A stretch of DNA of 64,000 bases from Epilithonimonas lactis (GCF_900110605.1 NZ_FOFI01000003.1:806001-870000); one strand, 5' to 3'. Shown: positions 28,873 through 38,404, counted from the stretch's first letter. Made by a program: numbers and translations. Notes: a model not told the origin generated them from the sequence alone.

Positions 28873-29553
28873 TTATATTTTCAGTCTGAATTTGATGTAA
28901 GTGATCGTCTTTCCTTTGGAAGAGAACAATTCCTCATAATAAGTTCTAATTTCTCTAAGCAATGGTGTGGTGTCCGGCTGATACTCTGGCGCACCATAGA
29001 TGTCGTGGTGAGCAGTCAAGATCTCATGACCAAGACCTTGCAAAAGACCTAGTGTGTAGCCATGCAGATATTCTGAATCCGTTTTCAGGTGAATGACTCC
29101 ATCATCTTTCAGGATATGTTTGTAGCGCGCTAAGAATTCCGGATTGGTAAGTCTGTGTTTTGTTCTTCTGTATTTGATCTGTGGATCGGGGAAGGTGATC
29201 CAGATCTCGGAAACCTCATTTTCTGCAAATAGATTTTCTATCAATTCGATTTGCGTTCTTAGGAATGCTACATTCTTCAAATCCTTTTCGACAGCTTCTT
29301 TGGCACCGAACCAGAATCTGGCACCTTTGATATCTACACCGATGAAGTTTTTCTCTGGAAAAGCCTTTGCCAAGCCTACAGAATACTCTCCTTTTCCGCA
29401 ACCAAGTTCCAAAACGATTGGATTATCATTACCAAAAAACTCTTTCCATTTCCCTTTGTGCTCAAACTCGTTGATGGCTTGGTCTCGGGTTGGCTGGATG
29501 ACGTTTGGTAATATTAGATTTTCTCGGAATCTTGCTGCTTTATTCTTGCCCAT
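28873..29553 (-). CDS. trmB: tRNA (guanine-N7-)-methyltransferase
   Basis: SAM-dependent enzyme that makes m7G46 in tRNA, 226 residues. SAM motif LELGCGKGEYSVGLA (about residues 48-62), acidic VDIKGARFWFGAKEA, and the family signature EIWITFPDPQIKYRRTKHRL near 138-157. Cytoplasmic, probably monocistronic. Confidence 0.96.
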   Translation of the reverse strand: MGKNKAARFRENLILPNVIQPTRDQAINEFEHKGKWKEFFGNDNPIVLELGCGKGEYSVGLAKAFPEKNFIGVDIKGARFWFGAKEAVEKDLKNVAFLRTQIELIENLFAENEVSEIWITFPDPQIKYRRTKHRLTNPEFLARYKHILKDDGVIHLKTDSEYLHGYTLGLLQGLGHEILTAHHDIYGAPEYQPDTTPLLREIRTYYEELFSSKGKTITYIKFRLKI

Positions 29554-29644
29554 TTTTTTGTAAAGGTTGTTTTTGATCTTAAAAACCGAACAATCTATTC
29601 AAACTGAATAGGATCGTTGTTTTATGTTGATAATTTATTAAATA

Positions 29645-30445
29645 TTATTTTGACACTTCCGAAGTGGCCTGCATCAGATTGGAATTCTGTAATCTCCTCA
29701 GGTAAATAGGAAGATACTTCTCGATATAGGTTTTCGTTGCTTCGTAATTGTTTGTTTCCAGATAGTCTGTGATGTTGTCCGAACTGTAGATGAACTGAAG
29801 GAAATTCGGTATCAGCTCTTTCGGGATCTTCATTTTAATAAAGTAATCATCACCAAAATAATCCTGAAGGTTTTTGATATTGACGCTCATTCGCTCGTAC
29901 TTGTAATAGCGTTCTTTCTTCTTCTTCTCGCCAGAGATCAAATCGAAAATACTATCGATACTGAAGCTAAGACCTTGATTGAATCCCAAGATCGGAATCT
30001 CTGGAGAATTGCCATCGCCTTTTGGTTCCGGAAGACCGATCATCTTTCTCAGTTCAAAAGCCTTATCCGAAGATTTCAGCATCGCAACATCTCTTCGAAG
30101 GTTTCCCGTAGGTTTGAAAGAACTTAGAATAACCTCTTGGATCTCGTAGTAGGCAATTTGCAGCTCGATGAAATTTTTCTTCATTCCCAGCATCTGCTTT
30201 GTAACCTCCACATCTTTTCTCTCCGTCGCAATAGAAGTAAATCTGAGGACGTCGCCTTCTTTCACCGCAATTTTGAATTCACCGTTGTAGTTTGCCAAAA
30301 CGCTTTTGTGCGCATTGATATTGGTCACATACACTTGGTTGAGATAAAGGCTGGACTTATCTCTGATAAAGATCTCACCTTCTATATCTTGTCCGTAAAC
30401 AAAAGATAAAAAGAGCAATAAAAAAACAGTAAATATCTTCTTCAT
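29645..30445 (-). CDS. CarboxypepD_reg-like secreted protein
   Basis: A 266-residue exported protein. A signal peptide ends near FVYGQD, then a carboxypeptidase-regulatory-like beta-sandwich (GEIFIRDKSSLYLNQVYVTN ... YNGEFKIAVKEGDVLRFT) over about residues 22-95, then a helical, charged region with no recognised domain. Such proteins are common in Bacteroidota envelopes, and the function here is unknown. No operon partner. Confidence 0.75.
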   Translation of the reverse strand: MKKIFTVFLLLFLSFVYGQDIEGEIFIRDKSSLYLNQVYVTNINAHKSVLANYNGEFKIAVKEGDVLRFTSIATERKDVEVTKQMLGMKKNFIELQIAYYEIQEVILSSFKPTGNLRRDVAMLKSSDKAFELRKMIGLPEPKGDGNSPEIPILGFNQGLSFSIDSIFDLISGEKKKKERYYKYERMSVNIKNLQDYFGDDYFIKMKIPKELIPNFLQFIYSSDNITDYLETNNYEATKTYIEKYLPIYLRRLQNSNLMQATSEVSK

Positions 30446-30592
30446 AATATTCCGGCAAATTTATAGAGAATTACAAAGAGAATCATTACAAACGAGAATC
30501 TTATATGGTTAAAATTTTATTAAACTTTATCAGCTTTTTGTTAAGTAATTTTAATAATGATCTTATTTGGAAACCAATATGAAAATTAATTA

Positions 30593-32917
30593 TCACAATC
30601 TATTTTTGAGAAGTATCCAACCGGTCAGTTGCACTCTTTTTGCATTTCCGGACTCGTTCCATTCCAAGATGTACCAGTATGATGACGTTGGCAAAATCTT
30701 ATCGTTGTAAGTTCCATTCCAGATGAAACGGTTGTTCGTATCTCCTTTGAAGATCAAAATGCCGTTTCTGTCATAAACTTCAAATTTCGGATCTCGCTTG
30801 CTCAATAGTGATGAATAATCAATGACATCATTGACTCCATCATGATTTGGCGTGATCGCGTTTTGAGAATTGACGAGCGTAAATTCTTTTGCAACCACAC
30901 TGCAGCCATCCGCACCTTTGACATAGATGATATGCGTTCCAAGATCGACATTCATATAGATATTTGAGCTTTGATAAACGCCATTGTCCAAGGCATAAAT
31001 GTAAGGCGAAGTTCCGCCAGAGACCAAAATGGTCACAGTTGTTCCGTCAATCAGCACATCGTCTATGACAGGTTCTTCTGCTTCTGAAATTTTGAAGTAT
31101 TGTTGATAAACACAATCGTTGGAAGTCAGTTTCACCCAATAATCACCGACAGGAACATCATTGATCTCATTTGCTGATGCACCTTCTACACCGTTGCTCC
31201 ATTCATAATAATCGAAATCCGTTTCGGCCTTCAAATCTATCGTCGCGCCTTTGCAAATGACCTCATCTTTTATTAATGAGGATCTTTTCGGTTGCTTGAA
31301 CAGGAATTTGATCTCTTTGTAATTAGGACAAAACCCCGATTTTTCCAGCCTGATAAAAACCGATCTATCAGCAGTGATCGTTTGAGAACTTGAAATCGTA
31401 GAATTGCCACCAGCTTTTGCTTGGTCCTCTGTATCAAAGTAGGTTGCAACAACGCCAGTTTCATCCGTAATCGACTGGATATAATCTGACACATTAAAAG
31501 TCTCGCTTCCACTGATTTCACTATCACAAATATCTACATTGGAAACAGAATTGAAGTTTACCTTTGTTCCAAAATAAAATTGAATAGGATAAACCGTTGG
31601 TGTACAACTGTAAGCGCCTACACTCACATACAAGATCTGAGGATTTTGAGTGAAAACAAAATTCACATCCTGATCGATAGGTGCTCCACCAGAAGTCAAT
31701 GAATAAGAAATATTAAAATCTCTCGTGAAGTTTTTGATGATCCGACCATTAAAAGAAGACAACTTCGCAGCATAATTCCCGCTGAAATCATTGTCACATA
31801 CTTGGATGGGAGAAGCGTCGACCTGAGCAACTGGCGCTTTTTCAATGCTGACATTACCTTCTAGTGTACATCCACTTGATAAAACAACTTTCACACTGAA
31901 ATTGCCTTCATCATTCACAACGTCATAATAACTTTGAGAGACAGGAATCCCTAATATTGGCTGACCATTTTTGAACCAAGAATATTGGGCAGAAGCATCT
32001 CCAAGATCGGGAATTGGCTGTATTCTGTAAGGCACATCTTCACAAAGTGGATCTTCATTGTCCAAAGTAAGATCTTTTCCAATATTGATATTACCCGTGA
32101 AACTTCCTGATTTCAGGAAAACAGCGGAATCATAAAGGCCATTGGCATCACCATGATCGGCAATGACCAGTTTGATATGATAAGTCACACCTTTCTGTAT
32201 CGTTGCGCTGGCTTTCAAGACCCTCGTCTGTCCATTAAAGTTGGTAGGACTTATCGTATTATTAAATCCACCAAAATAATCAGTATTACGGGGACAGTTT
32301 GTCGCGCCATTGATAGAAAGCGAAGTAACAGGCGTGTTGGTTCCTGGGACAAGCGCAATATTCTGATAAGGACCTGTTGTGCCCGCTTCTTTGATCAAAA
32401 ATGCGAAAGCATCGGAATAACGGCAATTGCTATCACGATATTCCTCTGACAGGAACATATAATCGAAGCTGATCTTGTCACTTTGTAATGATACAAAATC
32501 AAATTCCAGATAGGTTGCATTTAGAATATTATCAGTTGGCAATCCAGCCTCATTTAGCGTGTATATAAGATCATCATCACCGCCCCAACTTCTGTCAAAA
32601 TTGCTTTGTAGCGTATTATTAGGACCTTCTGCTTCTCTAGCAATACCTGTGGAAAGAATGATTCCTTCGTCTATGTCAAATGTACTTCCATTTTTACTAA
32701 AATATCCATAGCTGGGATTGTTCCCTGAGAAATTCCATCCTGATATTGCAACATTGGAAACCGTAATGCAACTTGCGTTTTGAGCACCAATGAATCTATT
32801 CACCAATTGCTGAGCATCCAGACTTGTATCTACGCTGATATTTTGCGCTTTGGTCTGATCGATGAAAAGAAGGGCTAAAAGAAAAAACAGGAATTGGGAA
32901 AATCTGGAGAATTTCAT
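30593..32917 (-). CDS. Large T9SS type B surface protein with choice-of-anchor L domain
   Basis: 774 residues from the ATG at 32917 (signal peptide ends near TKAQN). The N-terminal domain (about 25-265) matches the choice-of-anchor L type: FDIDEGIILSTGIAREAEGPN, FDYMFLSEEYRDSNC, HIKLVIADHGDANGLYDSAVF. Immunoglobulin-like segments with many cysteines and Asp/Asn follow. The last 85 residues are the gliding-motility-associated C-terminal (type B) sorting domain: NAITPNHDGVNDVIDY, FEVYDRNGILIFKG, SYWYILEW. It would be secreted by the type IX system and act at the cell surface, probably in adhesion or gliding. Ligand unknown. Confidence 0.92.
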   Translation of the reverse strand: MKFSRFSQFLFFLLALLFIDQTKAQNISVDTSLDAQQLVNRFIGAQNASCITVSNVAISGWNFSGNNPSYGYFSKNGSTFDIDEGIILSTGIAREAEGPNNTLQSNFDRSWGGDDDLIYTLNEAGLPTDNILNATYLEFDFVSLQSDKISFDYMFLSEEYRDSNCRYSDAFAFLIKEAGTTGPYQNIALVPGTNTPVTSLSINGATNCPRNTDYFGGFNNTISPTNFNGQTRVLKASATIQKGVTYHIKLVIADHGDANGLYDSAVFLKSGSFTGNINIGKDLTLDNEDPLCEDVPYRIQPIPDLGDASAQYSWFKNGQPILGIPVSQSYYDVVNDEGNFSVKVVLSSGCTLEGNVSIEKAPVAQVDASPIQVCDNDFSGNYAAKLSSFNGRIIKNFTRDFNISYSLTSGGAPIDQDVNFVFTQNPQILYVSVGAYSCTPTVYPIQFYFGTKVNFNSVSNVDICDSEISGSETFNVSDYIQSITDETGVVATYFDTEDQAKAGGNSTISSSQTITADRSVFIRLEKSGFCPNYKEIKFLFKQPKRSSLIKDEVICKGATIDLKAETDFDYYEWSNGVEGASANEINDVPVGDYWVKLTSNDCVYQQYFKISEAEEPVIDDVLIDGTTVTILVSGGTSPYIYALDNGVYQSSNIYMNVDLGTHIIYVKGADGCSVVAKEFTLVNSQNAITPNHDGVNDVIDYSSLLSKRDPKFEVYDRNGILIFKGDTNNRFIWNGTYNDKILPTSSYWYILEWNESGNAKRVQLTGWILLKNRL

Positions 32918-32960
32918 TCTATATAATATGGAGTGCAAATTTACTTCTAAATATCATAAC

Positions 32961-32991
32961 AAAAAATCCTGCTATAAAAATATAGCAGGAT
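32961..32991 (-). terminator. tsf terminator
   Basis: ATCCTGCTATA and TATAGCAGGAT form an 11-bp stem at 32966-32991, with TTTTTT following on the minus strand. Confidence 0.88.
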
Positions 32992-33017
32992 CTGATTTTA
33001 TTTGTTTTGAATCTTAA

Positions 33018-33842
33018 TTAAGAAAGTGCAACTCTTACGAATCCAGTTACTTTAAGATCTCCGTTCACAGACTTCACATAGTCAGCAACACTGATTCCAG
33101 CATCTTTGATGAAAGACTGGTGTACCAAAGTGTTGTCTTTGTAGAATCGCTGCATTTTACCTTTCAAGATATTATCGATGATGTTTGCAGGTTTTCCTTC
33201 TTTTGTCAACAATTCTCTTTCGATCTCCAATTCTTTGTCAATAGTCTCCTGAGAAACCTGAGTTTCGTCTAGAGCGATTGGGTTCATTGCAGCAACTTGC
33301 ATAGAAACAGATTTTGCAGCTTCATCAGCACCGTCTACTTTTGCAGAAAGTGAAGTGATAGAAGCGATCTTGTTTCCAGCGTGGATGTAAGCTCCCAAGA
33401 ACGCACCTTGAATACTTTCAAAAGCACCGATCTCGATCTTCTCTCCGATGATCCCAGTTTGCTCGATCAATTTATCAGCAACAGATTGTCCGTGGAAGTC
33501 AGAAGCCAAAAACTCTTCTTTGTTAGAATATGCAACAGCTTGCTCAGCCAATTCGTAAGCCAATTCTACGAAAGCATCATTCTTAGCAACGAAGTCAGTC
33601 TCACAGTTAAGAGAGATGATCGCTCCTAATGTGTTGTCTTGGTTTACTCTTGCGATCACAGCACCTTCAGAAGAATCTCTGTCCGCTCTGTTAGCAGCTA
33701 CTTTTTGACCTTTTTTTCTAAGGATGTCGATTGCTTTTTCGAAATCTCCTTCAGCTTCTGTAAGAGCTTTCTTGCAATCCATCATTCCTGCACCTGTGGT
33801 GTTTCTTAGTTTTGCTACATCTGCAGCTACTGGTGTATACAT
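33018..33842 (-). CDS. tsf: Elongation factor Ts
   Basis: Guanine-nucleotide exchange factor for EF-Tu, 274 residues. The UBA-like N-terminus VAKLRNTTGAGMMDCKKALTEAEGD is intact, and the core domain begins with the SEGAVIARV and ISLNCETDFVAKND segments. The usual partner rpsB is not upstream: the next gene is a divergent unknown at 34082 and the 239-bp gap has no coding capacity, so tsf has its own promoter. Confidence 0.97.
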   Translation of the reverse strand: MYTPVAADVAKLRNTTGAGMMDCKKALTEAEGDFEKAIDILRKKGQKVAANRADRDSSEGAVIARVNQDNTLGAIISLNCETDFVAKNDAFVELAYELAEQAVAYSNKEEFLASDFHGQSVADKLIEQTGIIGEKIEIGAFESIQGAFLGAYIHAGNKIASITSLSAKVDGADEAAKSVSMQVAAMNPIALDETQVSQETIDKELEIERELLTKEGKPANIIDNILKGKMQRFYKDNTLVHQSFIKDAGISVADYVKSVNGDLKVTGFVRVALS

Positions 33843-34081
33843 AATGAAATTATTTTTTTATTATTTGTTTTGATTTTACGCTTTCACGTTTTTCAGCGTG
33901 CAAATATAGTGATTTTTATAAAAAAATAATGCACATTATTATTCTTAATGAAATAGAAGCGCCATATTATTTTTTGATATTAATAGACGAAGCAATTATT
34001 TAATTATCATAAATTTTTTAATCATTTCACAAGATTTAATTTATTTTTACGTTTCAAATTCAATCAGATATTTATTTTACA

Positions 34082-34654
34082 ATGAAGAAGATATTTTTAC
34101 TTTTGTTTTTCACGATCGGGATCTCTGTATTTTCACAAAGCGTTTTCGAGGCCAAGCAGACGACGGACAGGGCTGTTGTTGAAAATTTTATCAAAAACAA
34201 TCCAAACCACCCCGCTGTCCCTCAATTAAAACAAAGAGCACTGAGTCTCAAATATGCTGCATCTTCCTCCTCATCAACCGTTGCAAAACCTACGATCACC
34301 CAAATGAGCGAAAGGAAAATCGAAAAAACGTCTAAAGTAGGAACAACAGCAACAAAGGGAGAACCTTCCGAACAAGCAAAGAACACCGCTGCAGTTCTGA
34401 CAAGCCTTTTCAACAACGATCCAAATAAAAAAGAAGCGATTGTACAGTTTGTGAACAAATCCAAATGTATTCTTTTGATAAAGATCAGTGGTAAAAAATT
34501 CTATAACCTGACGGTTCCTGCCAATGGACAAAACTATATCTTAGTAGACAAAGGCAACTACGCAGTGACAACCTCGATCTGCGATGCAGCGTACAACACA
34601 AACAAATCATTCACAAAAGATATCATCATCACGCTGAATGGTGGCAAAAAATAA
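34082..34654 (+). CDS. Unknown secreted protein, DUF6759-like
   Basis: A 190-residue exported protein with a signal peptide (MKKIFLLLFFTIGISVFSQ). A helical region (AVVENFIKNNPNHPAVPQLKQRA) and a Ser/Lys-rich linker precede a C-terminal beta domain with two cysteines (SKCILLIKISGKKFYNL, TSICDAAYN). It resembles the Chryseobacterium DUF6759 group, but I am unsure. The last 17 bases overlap the next gene, suggesting coupled translation. Confidence 0.65.
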   Translation: MKKIFLLLFFTIGISVFSQSVFEAKQTTDRAVVENFIKNNPNHPAVPQLKQRALSLKYAASSSSSTVAKPTITQMSERKIEKTSKVGTTATKGEPSEQAKNTAAVLTSLFNNDPNKKEAIVQFVNKSKCILLIKISGKKFYNLTVPANGQNYILVDKGNYAVTTSICDAAYNTNKSFTKDIIITLNGGKK

Positions 34655-35444
34655 ATTTCCTCAAATCAATCGAAACACAGCATTATTGAAGTTCTTATCG
34701 ATCATATTAATATTAAGTTCAAGCCTATTTTTTTCCCAGAAGAAAATAGGCTTGGATTCTTTGAATACCAAAGATGTGCAGGAATTGTTCGGCGACGATT
34801 ATGGCAGCATCTATCTATACAAGAACAAAGATCTGAGTTTCACAAAATATGATTCGCTCGGAAATCAACTTGGGAAACTGATGTTGACCTTTCCCTACAA
34901 GATCCAAAGTGTCAATAATCCGCTCAACATTGTGATGTTCTCTGAAAATGCTCAGGAGATCAAATTCTTTGACCAAAATCTGAACGAGATCCAAAAGATC
35001 AACCTGAGTATGAATTTTGGTTTCATCAAAGCCGTTTATGCAGAAGACCTTCAATTTGCGTGGATGATAGACGAAAGCAACAAAACCCTTATCCAATATA
35101 ATTTTCGCAGCACCTCTGTGATCAGCTCTTTTCCTTTTAATATCAATCTTCAGTCGCTGAAGGATTTCGTGGTCTACAACAATCGGATCTATATTCTAAG
35201 AGAAAACACGTTCGACGTTTACAGCACAAAGGCTACACTACTCTATTCGACGCCCATTTCCAATGCCCGAAAGATCAGGAGGATCAACAATGATATTTTG
35301 ATATTCGGAAGCCAAACCGTAAGCAGATTTGACGGCAAAGACCTCACTCAAATCTTCCAAAATGAAAGCGCAAAGATTGTGGATAAAAATAACGCAGGAT
35401 TTTTGGCACTCATAAAAGACAAACTTTATCTTTACACCAAATAA
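34638..35444 (+). CDS. Unknown secreted protein with propeller-like repeats
   Basis: 268 residues; no family recognised with confidence. An N-terminal hydrophobic segment (FLSIILILSSSLFFSQ) is a signal or anchor after about 17 charged residues. The rest has repeated strands of beta-propeller type (YLYKNKDLSFTKYDSLGNQL, SENAQEIKFFDQNLNEIQKI, NTFDVYSTKATLLYS). It overlaps the preceding gene by 17 bp. A heptad repeat lies between it and the deoxynucleoside kinase. Confidence 0.65.
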   Translation: MVAKNKFPQINRNTALLKFLSIILILSSSLFFSQKKIGLDSLNTKDVQELFGDDYGSIYLYKNKDLSFTKYDSLGNQLGKLMLTFPYKIQSVNNPLNIVMFSENAQEIKFFDQNLNEIQKINLSMNFGFIKAVYAEDLQFAWMIDESNKTLIQYNFRSTSVISSFPFNINLQSLKDFVVYNNRIYILRENTFDVYSTKATLLYSTPISNARKIRRINNDILIFGSQTVSRFDGKDLTQIFQNESAKIVDKNNAGFLALIKDKLYLYTK

Positions 35445-35446
35445 AT

Positions 35447-35526
35447 GATAATCGATAAGCGATAAATGATTTTTCACTTTCTTTTTATCAATATTATCAT
35501 TCATCAATTATCACCTATCAATTATA
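35447..35526. repeat. Heptad repeat before deoxynucleoside kinase
   Basis: Units GATAATC, GATAAGC, GATAAAT, GATTTTT on the left, and TTATCAA, TATTATC, ATTCATC, AATTATC, ACCTATC, AATTATA on the right. The two halves are partly complementary. It ends 7 bp before the ATG at 35534. Confidence 0.8.
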
Positions 35527-35533
35527 ATTAGAA

Positions 35534-36148
35534 ATGCATATCGCTGTTACAGGAAATATTGGAGCCGGAAAAACAACCCTTACGACAATGTTATCAAAAC
35601 ATTACAATTGGGAAGCACAATTTGAAGATGTAGACCACAATCCTTATTTGGACGATTTCTATGGCGATATGTCAAAGTGGAGTTTTGCACTTCAGATCTA
35701 CTTTTTGGGAAGCAGATTCCGACAGGTAAAAGAGATCCGTGAGAGTGGGAAAAACGTCATCCAGGACAGAACGATCTATGAAGACGCCCACATTTTTGCA
35801 GAAAATCTAGCTGAGATGAATCTCCTTTCCGAGCGCGATTTTAACAATTATTTATCAGTTTTTTCACTGATGAAAGACTTTGTTTCGGCACCGGATTTGC
35901 TAATCTACCTGAGAGCAGATGTTCCGACTTTGGTGAGACAGATCTCCAAAAGAGGACGTGAATATGAAGCCGGGATCAGCATAGATTACCTATCAAAACT
36001 GAACAACAAATACCAAAGCTGGATAGAGAATTATAAAGAAGGAAAACTTCTTATAATCGATGTTGATGATCTGGATTTTGTAGAAAGACCAGAAGATTTC
36101 GGGTACATATTAGAAAGAATTGATGCAGAGTTGAACGGTTTGTTTTAG
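35534..36148 (+). CDS. Deoxynucleoside kinase
   Basis: Deoxyribonucleoside kinase (dAK/dGK type) of 204 residues: P-loop GNIGAGKTTL at residues 7-16, substrate site FEDVDHNPYLDDFYGD, IQDRTIYEDAHIF with the ERS/DRS-like Asp-Arg, and a LID with SKRGREYEAG. It salvages deoxynucleosides to monophosphates. Cytoplasmic. Nucleoside specificity cannot be read. Confidence 0.93.
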   Translation: MHIAVTGNIGAGKTTLTTMLSKHYNWEAQFEDVDHNPYLDDFYGDMSKWSFALQIYFLGSRFRQVKEIRESGKNVIQDRTIYEDAHIFAENLAEMNLLSERDFNNYLSVFSLMKDFVSAPDLLIYLRADVPTLVRQISKRGREYEAGISIDYLSKLNNKYQSWIENYKEGKLLIIDVDDLDFVERPEDFGYILERIDAELNGLF

Positions 36149-36224
36149 ATTATTTTTGGCGAAATAGTTTAGCAGATCTCAGAAAGTTACAATCGCCAAA
36201 GTTTTAATTTAAAGCATCACTGTT

Positions 36225-36575
36225 ATGATCAAAGTAATCCACAACAACAGCTGTCCGAAGTCCAAAGCCATTTTGGAATATCTGGATGAGAATGATATCA
36301 AATTTCAGATCATTGATATCAAGAAAGATCCGCTCAGCCTTTTTGAGTTGAGAACACTTTTCAAAAAACTGAACAAGAATCCAAGCAGGTTGCTAAGACA
36401 CTCCAAAGAACTTTACAAAAAATATTTCTCGGATTCCGAATCTGTGAATGATGAGCAAGCCTTGGAAGTGATTGCTTTAAATCCCGAATTGATACAATGT
36501 CCTATCCTGATCAAAGGAAAGGTGGCAATGCCGGGAAATCCGTTGGAAAACGTCAAATTCTTCATAGAAAACTAA
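36225..36575 (+). CDS. ArsC/Spx-like thioredoxin-fold protein
   Basis: A 116-residue protein with the ArsC fold. Cys10 (NNSCPKSKAI) sits at the usual active-site cysteine, and CPILIKGKVAMPGNP carries a second cysteine and the cis-Pro-like loop. The Cys-x5-Arg of true arsenate reductases is absent, so arsenate reduction is not established. It could be a redox or regulatory Spx/YffB-like protein. No ars genes nearby. A terminator follows. Confidence 0.82.
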   Translation: MIKVIHNNSCPKSKAILEYLDENDIKFQIIDIKKDPLSLFELRTLFKKLNKNPSRLLRHSKELYKKYFSDSESVNDEQALEVIALNPELIQCPILIKGKVAMPGNPLENVKFFIEN

Positions 36576-36598
36576 ATTACACTGTATATACAAAGAAG

Positions 36599-36643
36599 CG
36601 AACGTGGAATATCAATTATCAAATATTTCACGTTCGTTTTTTT
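36599..36643 (+). terminator. Terminator after ArsC-like gene
   Basis: CGAACGTGGAATAT (36599-36612) pairs with ATATTTCACGTTCG (36623-36636) with one wobble, followed by TTTTTTT. Confidence 0.85.
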
Positions 36644-36733
36644 ATGAATTATTTTTAAAATAATTTGCCTATCCGGAAAATAATCCTTTATTTTGCACTC
36701 TCAAATATTCATTAGTCAAAAGAACATCGAGAT

Positions 36734-36982
36734 ATGTCAAGAATTTGCCAAATAACAGGTAAGCGTGCAATGGTAGGAAACAACGTTTCCCACGCTAATA
36801 ACAAAACGAAAAGACGTTTTGAAATTAATTTACTAGAGAAGAAATTTTTTCTTCCTGAGCAAGATAAATCAGTAACCCTGAAAGTTTCTGCACACGGATT
36901 GAGAATTATCAATAAGATTGGTATCGAGGAGGCGCTTGAAAGAGCAGCTAGAAATGGATTTATTAAAAACACTACTAAGTAA
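36734..36982 (+). CDS. rpmB: Ribosomal protein bL28
   Basis: 82-residue bL28, seen in [28 protein letters not shown]. The zinc-binding cysteines of the C+ form are not conserved. Its stop overlaps the rpmG start by one base (TAATG). It starts a short ribosomal operon with rpmG and the DUF4295 gene. Confidence 0.98.
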   Translation: MSRICQITGKRAMVGNNVSHANNKTKRRFEINLLEKKFFLPEQDKSVTLKVSAHGLRIINKIGIEEALERAARNGFIKNTTK

Positions 36983-37164
36983 TGGCTAAAAAAGGTAACA
37001 GAGTTCAGGTAATTCTAGAATGTACTGAGCACAGAGAAAGCGGCGTAGCAGGAATGTCAAGATACATTACTACAAAAAATAAAAAGAACACTACAGAGAG
37101 ATTGGAGCTTAAAAAATTCAATCCGGTTCTTAAGAAATATACTGTTCACAAAGAGATTAAGTAA
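36982..37164 (+). CDS. rpmG: Ribosomal protein bL33
   Basis: 60-residue bL33, with [40 protein letters not shown]. Only one Cys remains, so this is a zinc-independent form. Translationally coupled to rpmB. Confidence 0.98.
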   Translation: MAKKGNRVQVILECTEHRESGVAGMSRYITTKNKKNTTERLELKKFNPVLKKYTVHKEIK

Positions 37165-37183
37165 TCTATAAAAATATTTTACA

Positions 37184-37339
37184 ATGGCAAAAAAAGTAGT
37201 AGCAACGCTTCAAGGTGGTGCTGGATCAAAAAAAATGACCAAAGTTATCAAAATGGTGAAGTCTTCTAAATCTGAAGCTTACGTTTTTGAAGAAAAAGTA
37301 ATGAACGCTGACGAAGTTGAAGCTTATCTTAAAAAATAA
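37184..37339 (+). CDS. DUF4295 protein (51 residues)
   Basis: A small basic protein of 51 residues starting MAKKVVATLQGGAGSKKMTK. It is found right after rpmB-rpmG across Bacteroidota and matches DUF4295. It may be an extra ribosome-associated protein, but this is inferred from context. It lies 19 bp after rpmG and before a terminator. Confidence 0.9.
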   Translation: MAKKVVATLQGGAGSKKMTKVIKMVKSSKSEAYVFEEKVMNADEVEAYLKK

Positions 37340-37362
37340 TCTCTCAACCGGATACAATATAG

Positions 37363-37393
37363 AAAACTACTCTTTTTAAGGGTAGTTTTTTTG
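37363..37393 (+). terminator. Terminator after rpmB-rpmG-DUF4295
   Basis: AAAACTAC (37363-37370) pairs with GTAGTTTT (37382-37389), followed by more T. Confidence 0.8.
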
Positions 37394-37413
37394 TTATATT
37401 TGTTTCCGGTAAA

Positions 37414-37448
37414 ATCATTTATCGATCATCATTAATCATTTATATATC
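37414..37448. repeat. Heptad repeat before ftsY
   Basis: Units ATCATTT, ATCGATC, ATCATTA, ATCATTT, ATATATC in sequence, ending 2 bp before the ftsY ATG at 37451. Confidence 0.75.
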
Positions 37449-37450
37449 AA

Positions 37451-38404
37451 ATGAGTTGGTTTAAAAAAATATTCAAAAAAGAAGATAAAGAAACACTTGA
37501 CAAGGGATTGGAAAAATCCAGCCAAGGTTTTTTTGATAAAATATCCAGAGCCGTTGTCGGCAAAAACACAGTCGATGATGAAGTCCTTGACAATTTGGAA
37601 GAAGTTCTCATCGCTTCCGACGTTGGCGCAGAAACGACCATCAAAATCATCAAAAGAATCGAGGAACGCGTTGCAAGAGACAAATATGTGAATGTAAGCG
37701 AACTCGACGAAATTCTTAAAGAAGAAATCTCTGGGCTATTATTAGACAATCCACATCTTGACACCGATAATATTGATATAAGCAAAAAGCCATACGTCAT
37801 TATGGTTGTTGGCGTCAATGGTGTTGGGAAGACGACGACAATCGGGAAACTAGCTCATCAATTCAAATCTCAAGGCCTGAAAGTGGTTTTGGGCGCAGCG
37901 GATACTTTCCGTGCAGCAGCGGTAGACCAGTTGGTCATCTGGAGCGAGCGCGTTGGTGTTCCAATCGTGAAACAGGAAATGGGATCCGATCCTGCTTCTG
38001 TGGCATTTGATACCGTACAATCCGCGGTTGCTCAGGATGCGGACGTGGTGATCATTGATACTGCAGGAAGACTTCACAACAAAGTGAACCTGATGAACGA
38101 ACTTTCGAAAATAAAACGTGTGATGCAAAAAGTTTTACCTGATGCTCCACACGAAGTTTTATTGGTCCTGGATGGCTCGACTGGTCAAAATGCATTTGAA
38201 CAAGCAAAACAATTTACTGCCGCAACAGAAGTTACCGCACTGGCTGTTACAAAGTTAGACGGAACAGCGAAAGGTGGTGTTGTGATCGGGATTTCCGATC
38301 AATTCCAAATTCCTGTAAAATATATTGGCGTAGGCGAAAAAATGCAGGATCTTCAAATTTTTAATGGTATGGAATTTGTAAACTCATTCTTTAGAAAGAG
38401 ATAA
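37451..38404 (+). CDS. ftsY: Signal recognition particle receptor FtsY
   Basis: SRP receptor GTPase of 317 residues, short at the N-terminus (no long acidic A domain). The N domain starts MSWFKKIFKKEDKE. The G motifs are GVNGVGKTTTIGKLA (G1), DTFRAAAVDQL, DTAGRLH and TKLDGTAKGG. It docks SRP-ribosome complexes at the inner membrane. The conserved neighbour order rpmB-rpmG-DUF4295-ftsY is typical of Bacteroidota, although a terminator separates them here. Confidence 0.97.
   Translation: MSWFKKIFKKEDKETLDKGLEKSSQGFFDKISRAVVGKNTVDDEVLDNLEEVLIASDVGAETTIKIIKRIEERVARDKYVNVSELDEILKEEISGLLLDNPHLDTDNIDISKKPYVIMVVGVNGVGKTTTIGKLAHQFKSQGLKVVLGAADTFRAAAVDQLVIWSERVGVPIVKQEMGSDPASVAFDTVQSAVAQDADVVIIDTAGRLHNKVNLMNELSKIKRVMQKVLPDAPHEVLLVLDGSTGQNAFEQAKQFTAATEVTALAVTKLDGTAKGGVVIGISDQFQIPVKYIGVGEKMQDLQIFNGMEFVNSFFRKR

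Noticed and set aside
36225-36575. Arsenate reductase and arsenic resistance
   Set aside because: The protein lacks the Cys-x5-Arg motif and no ars genes are nearby.
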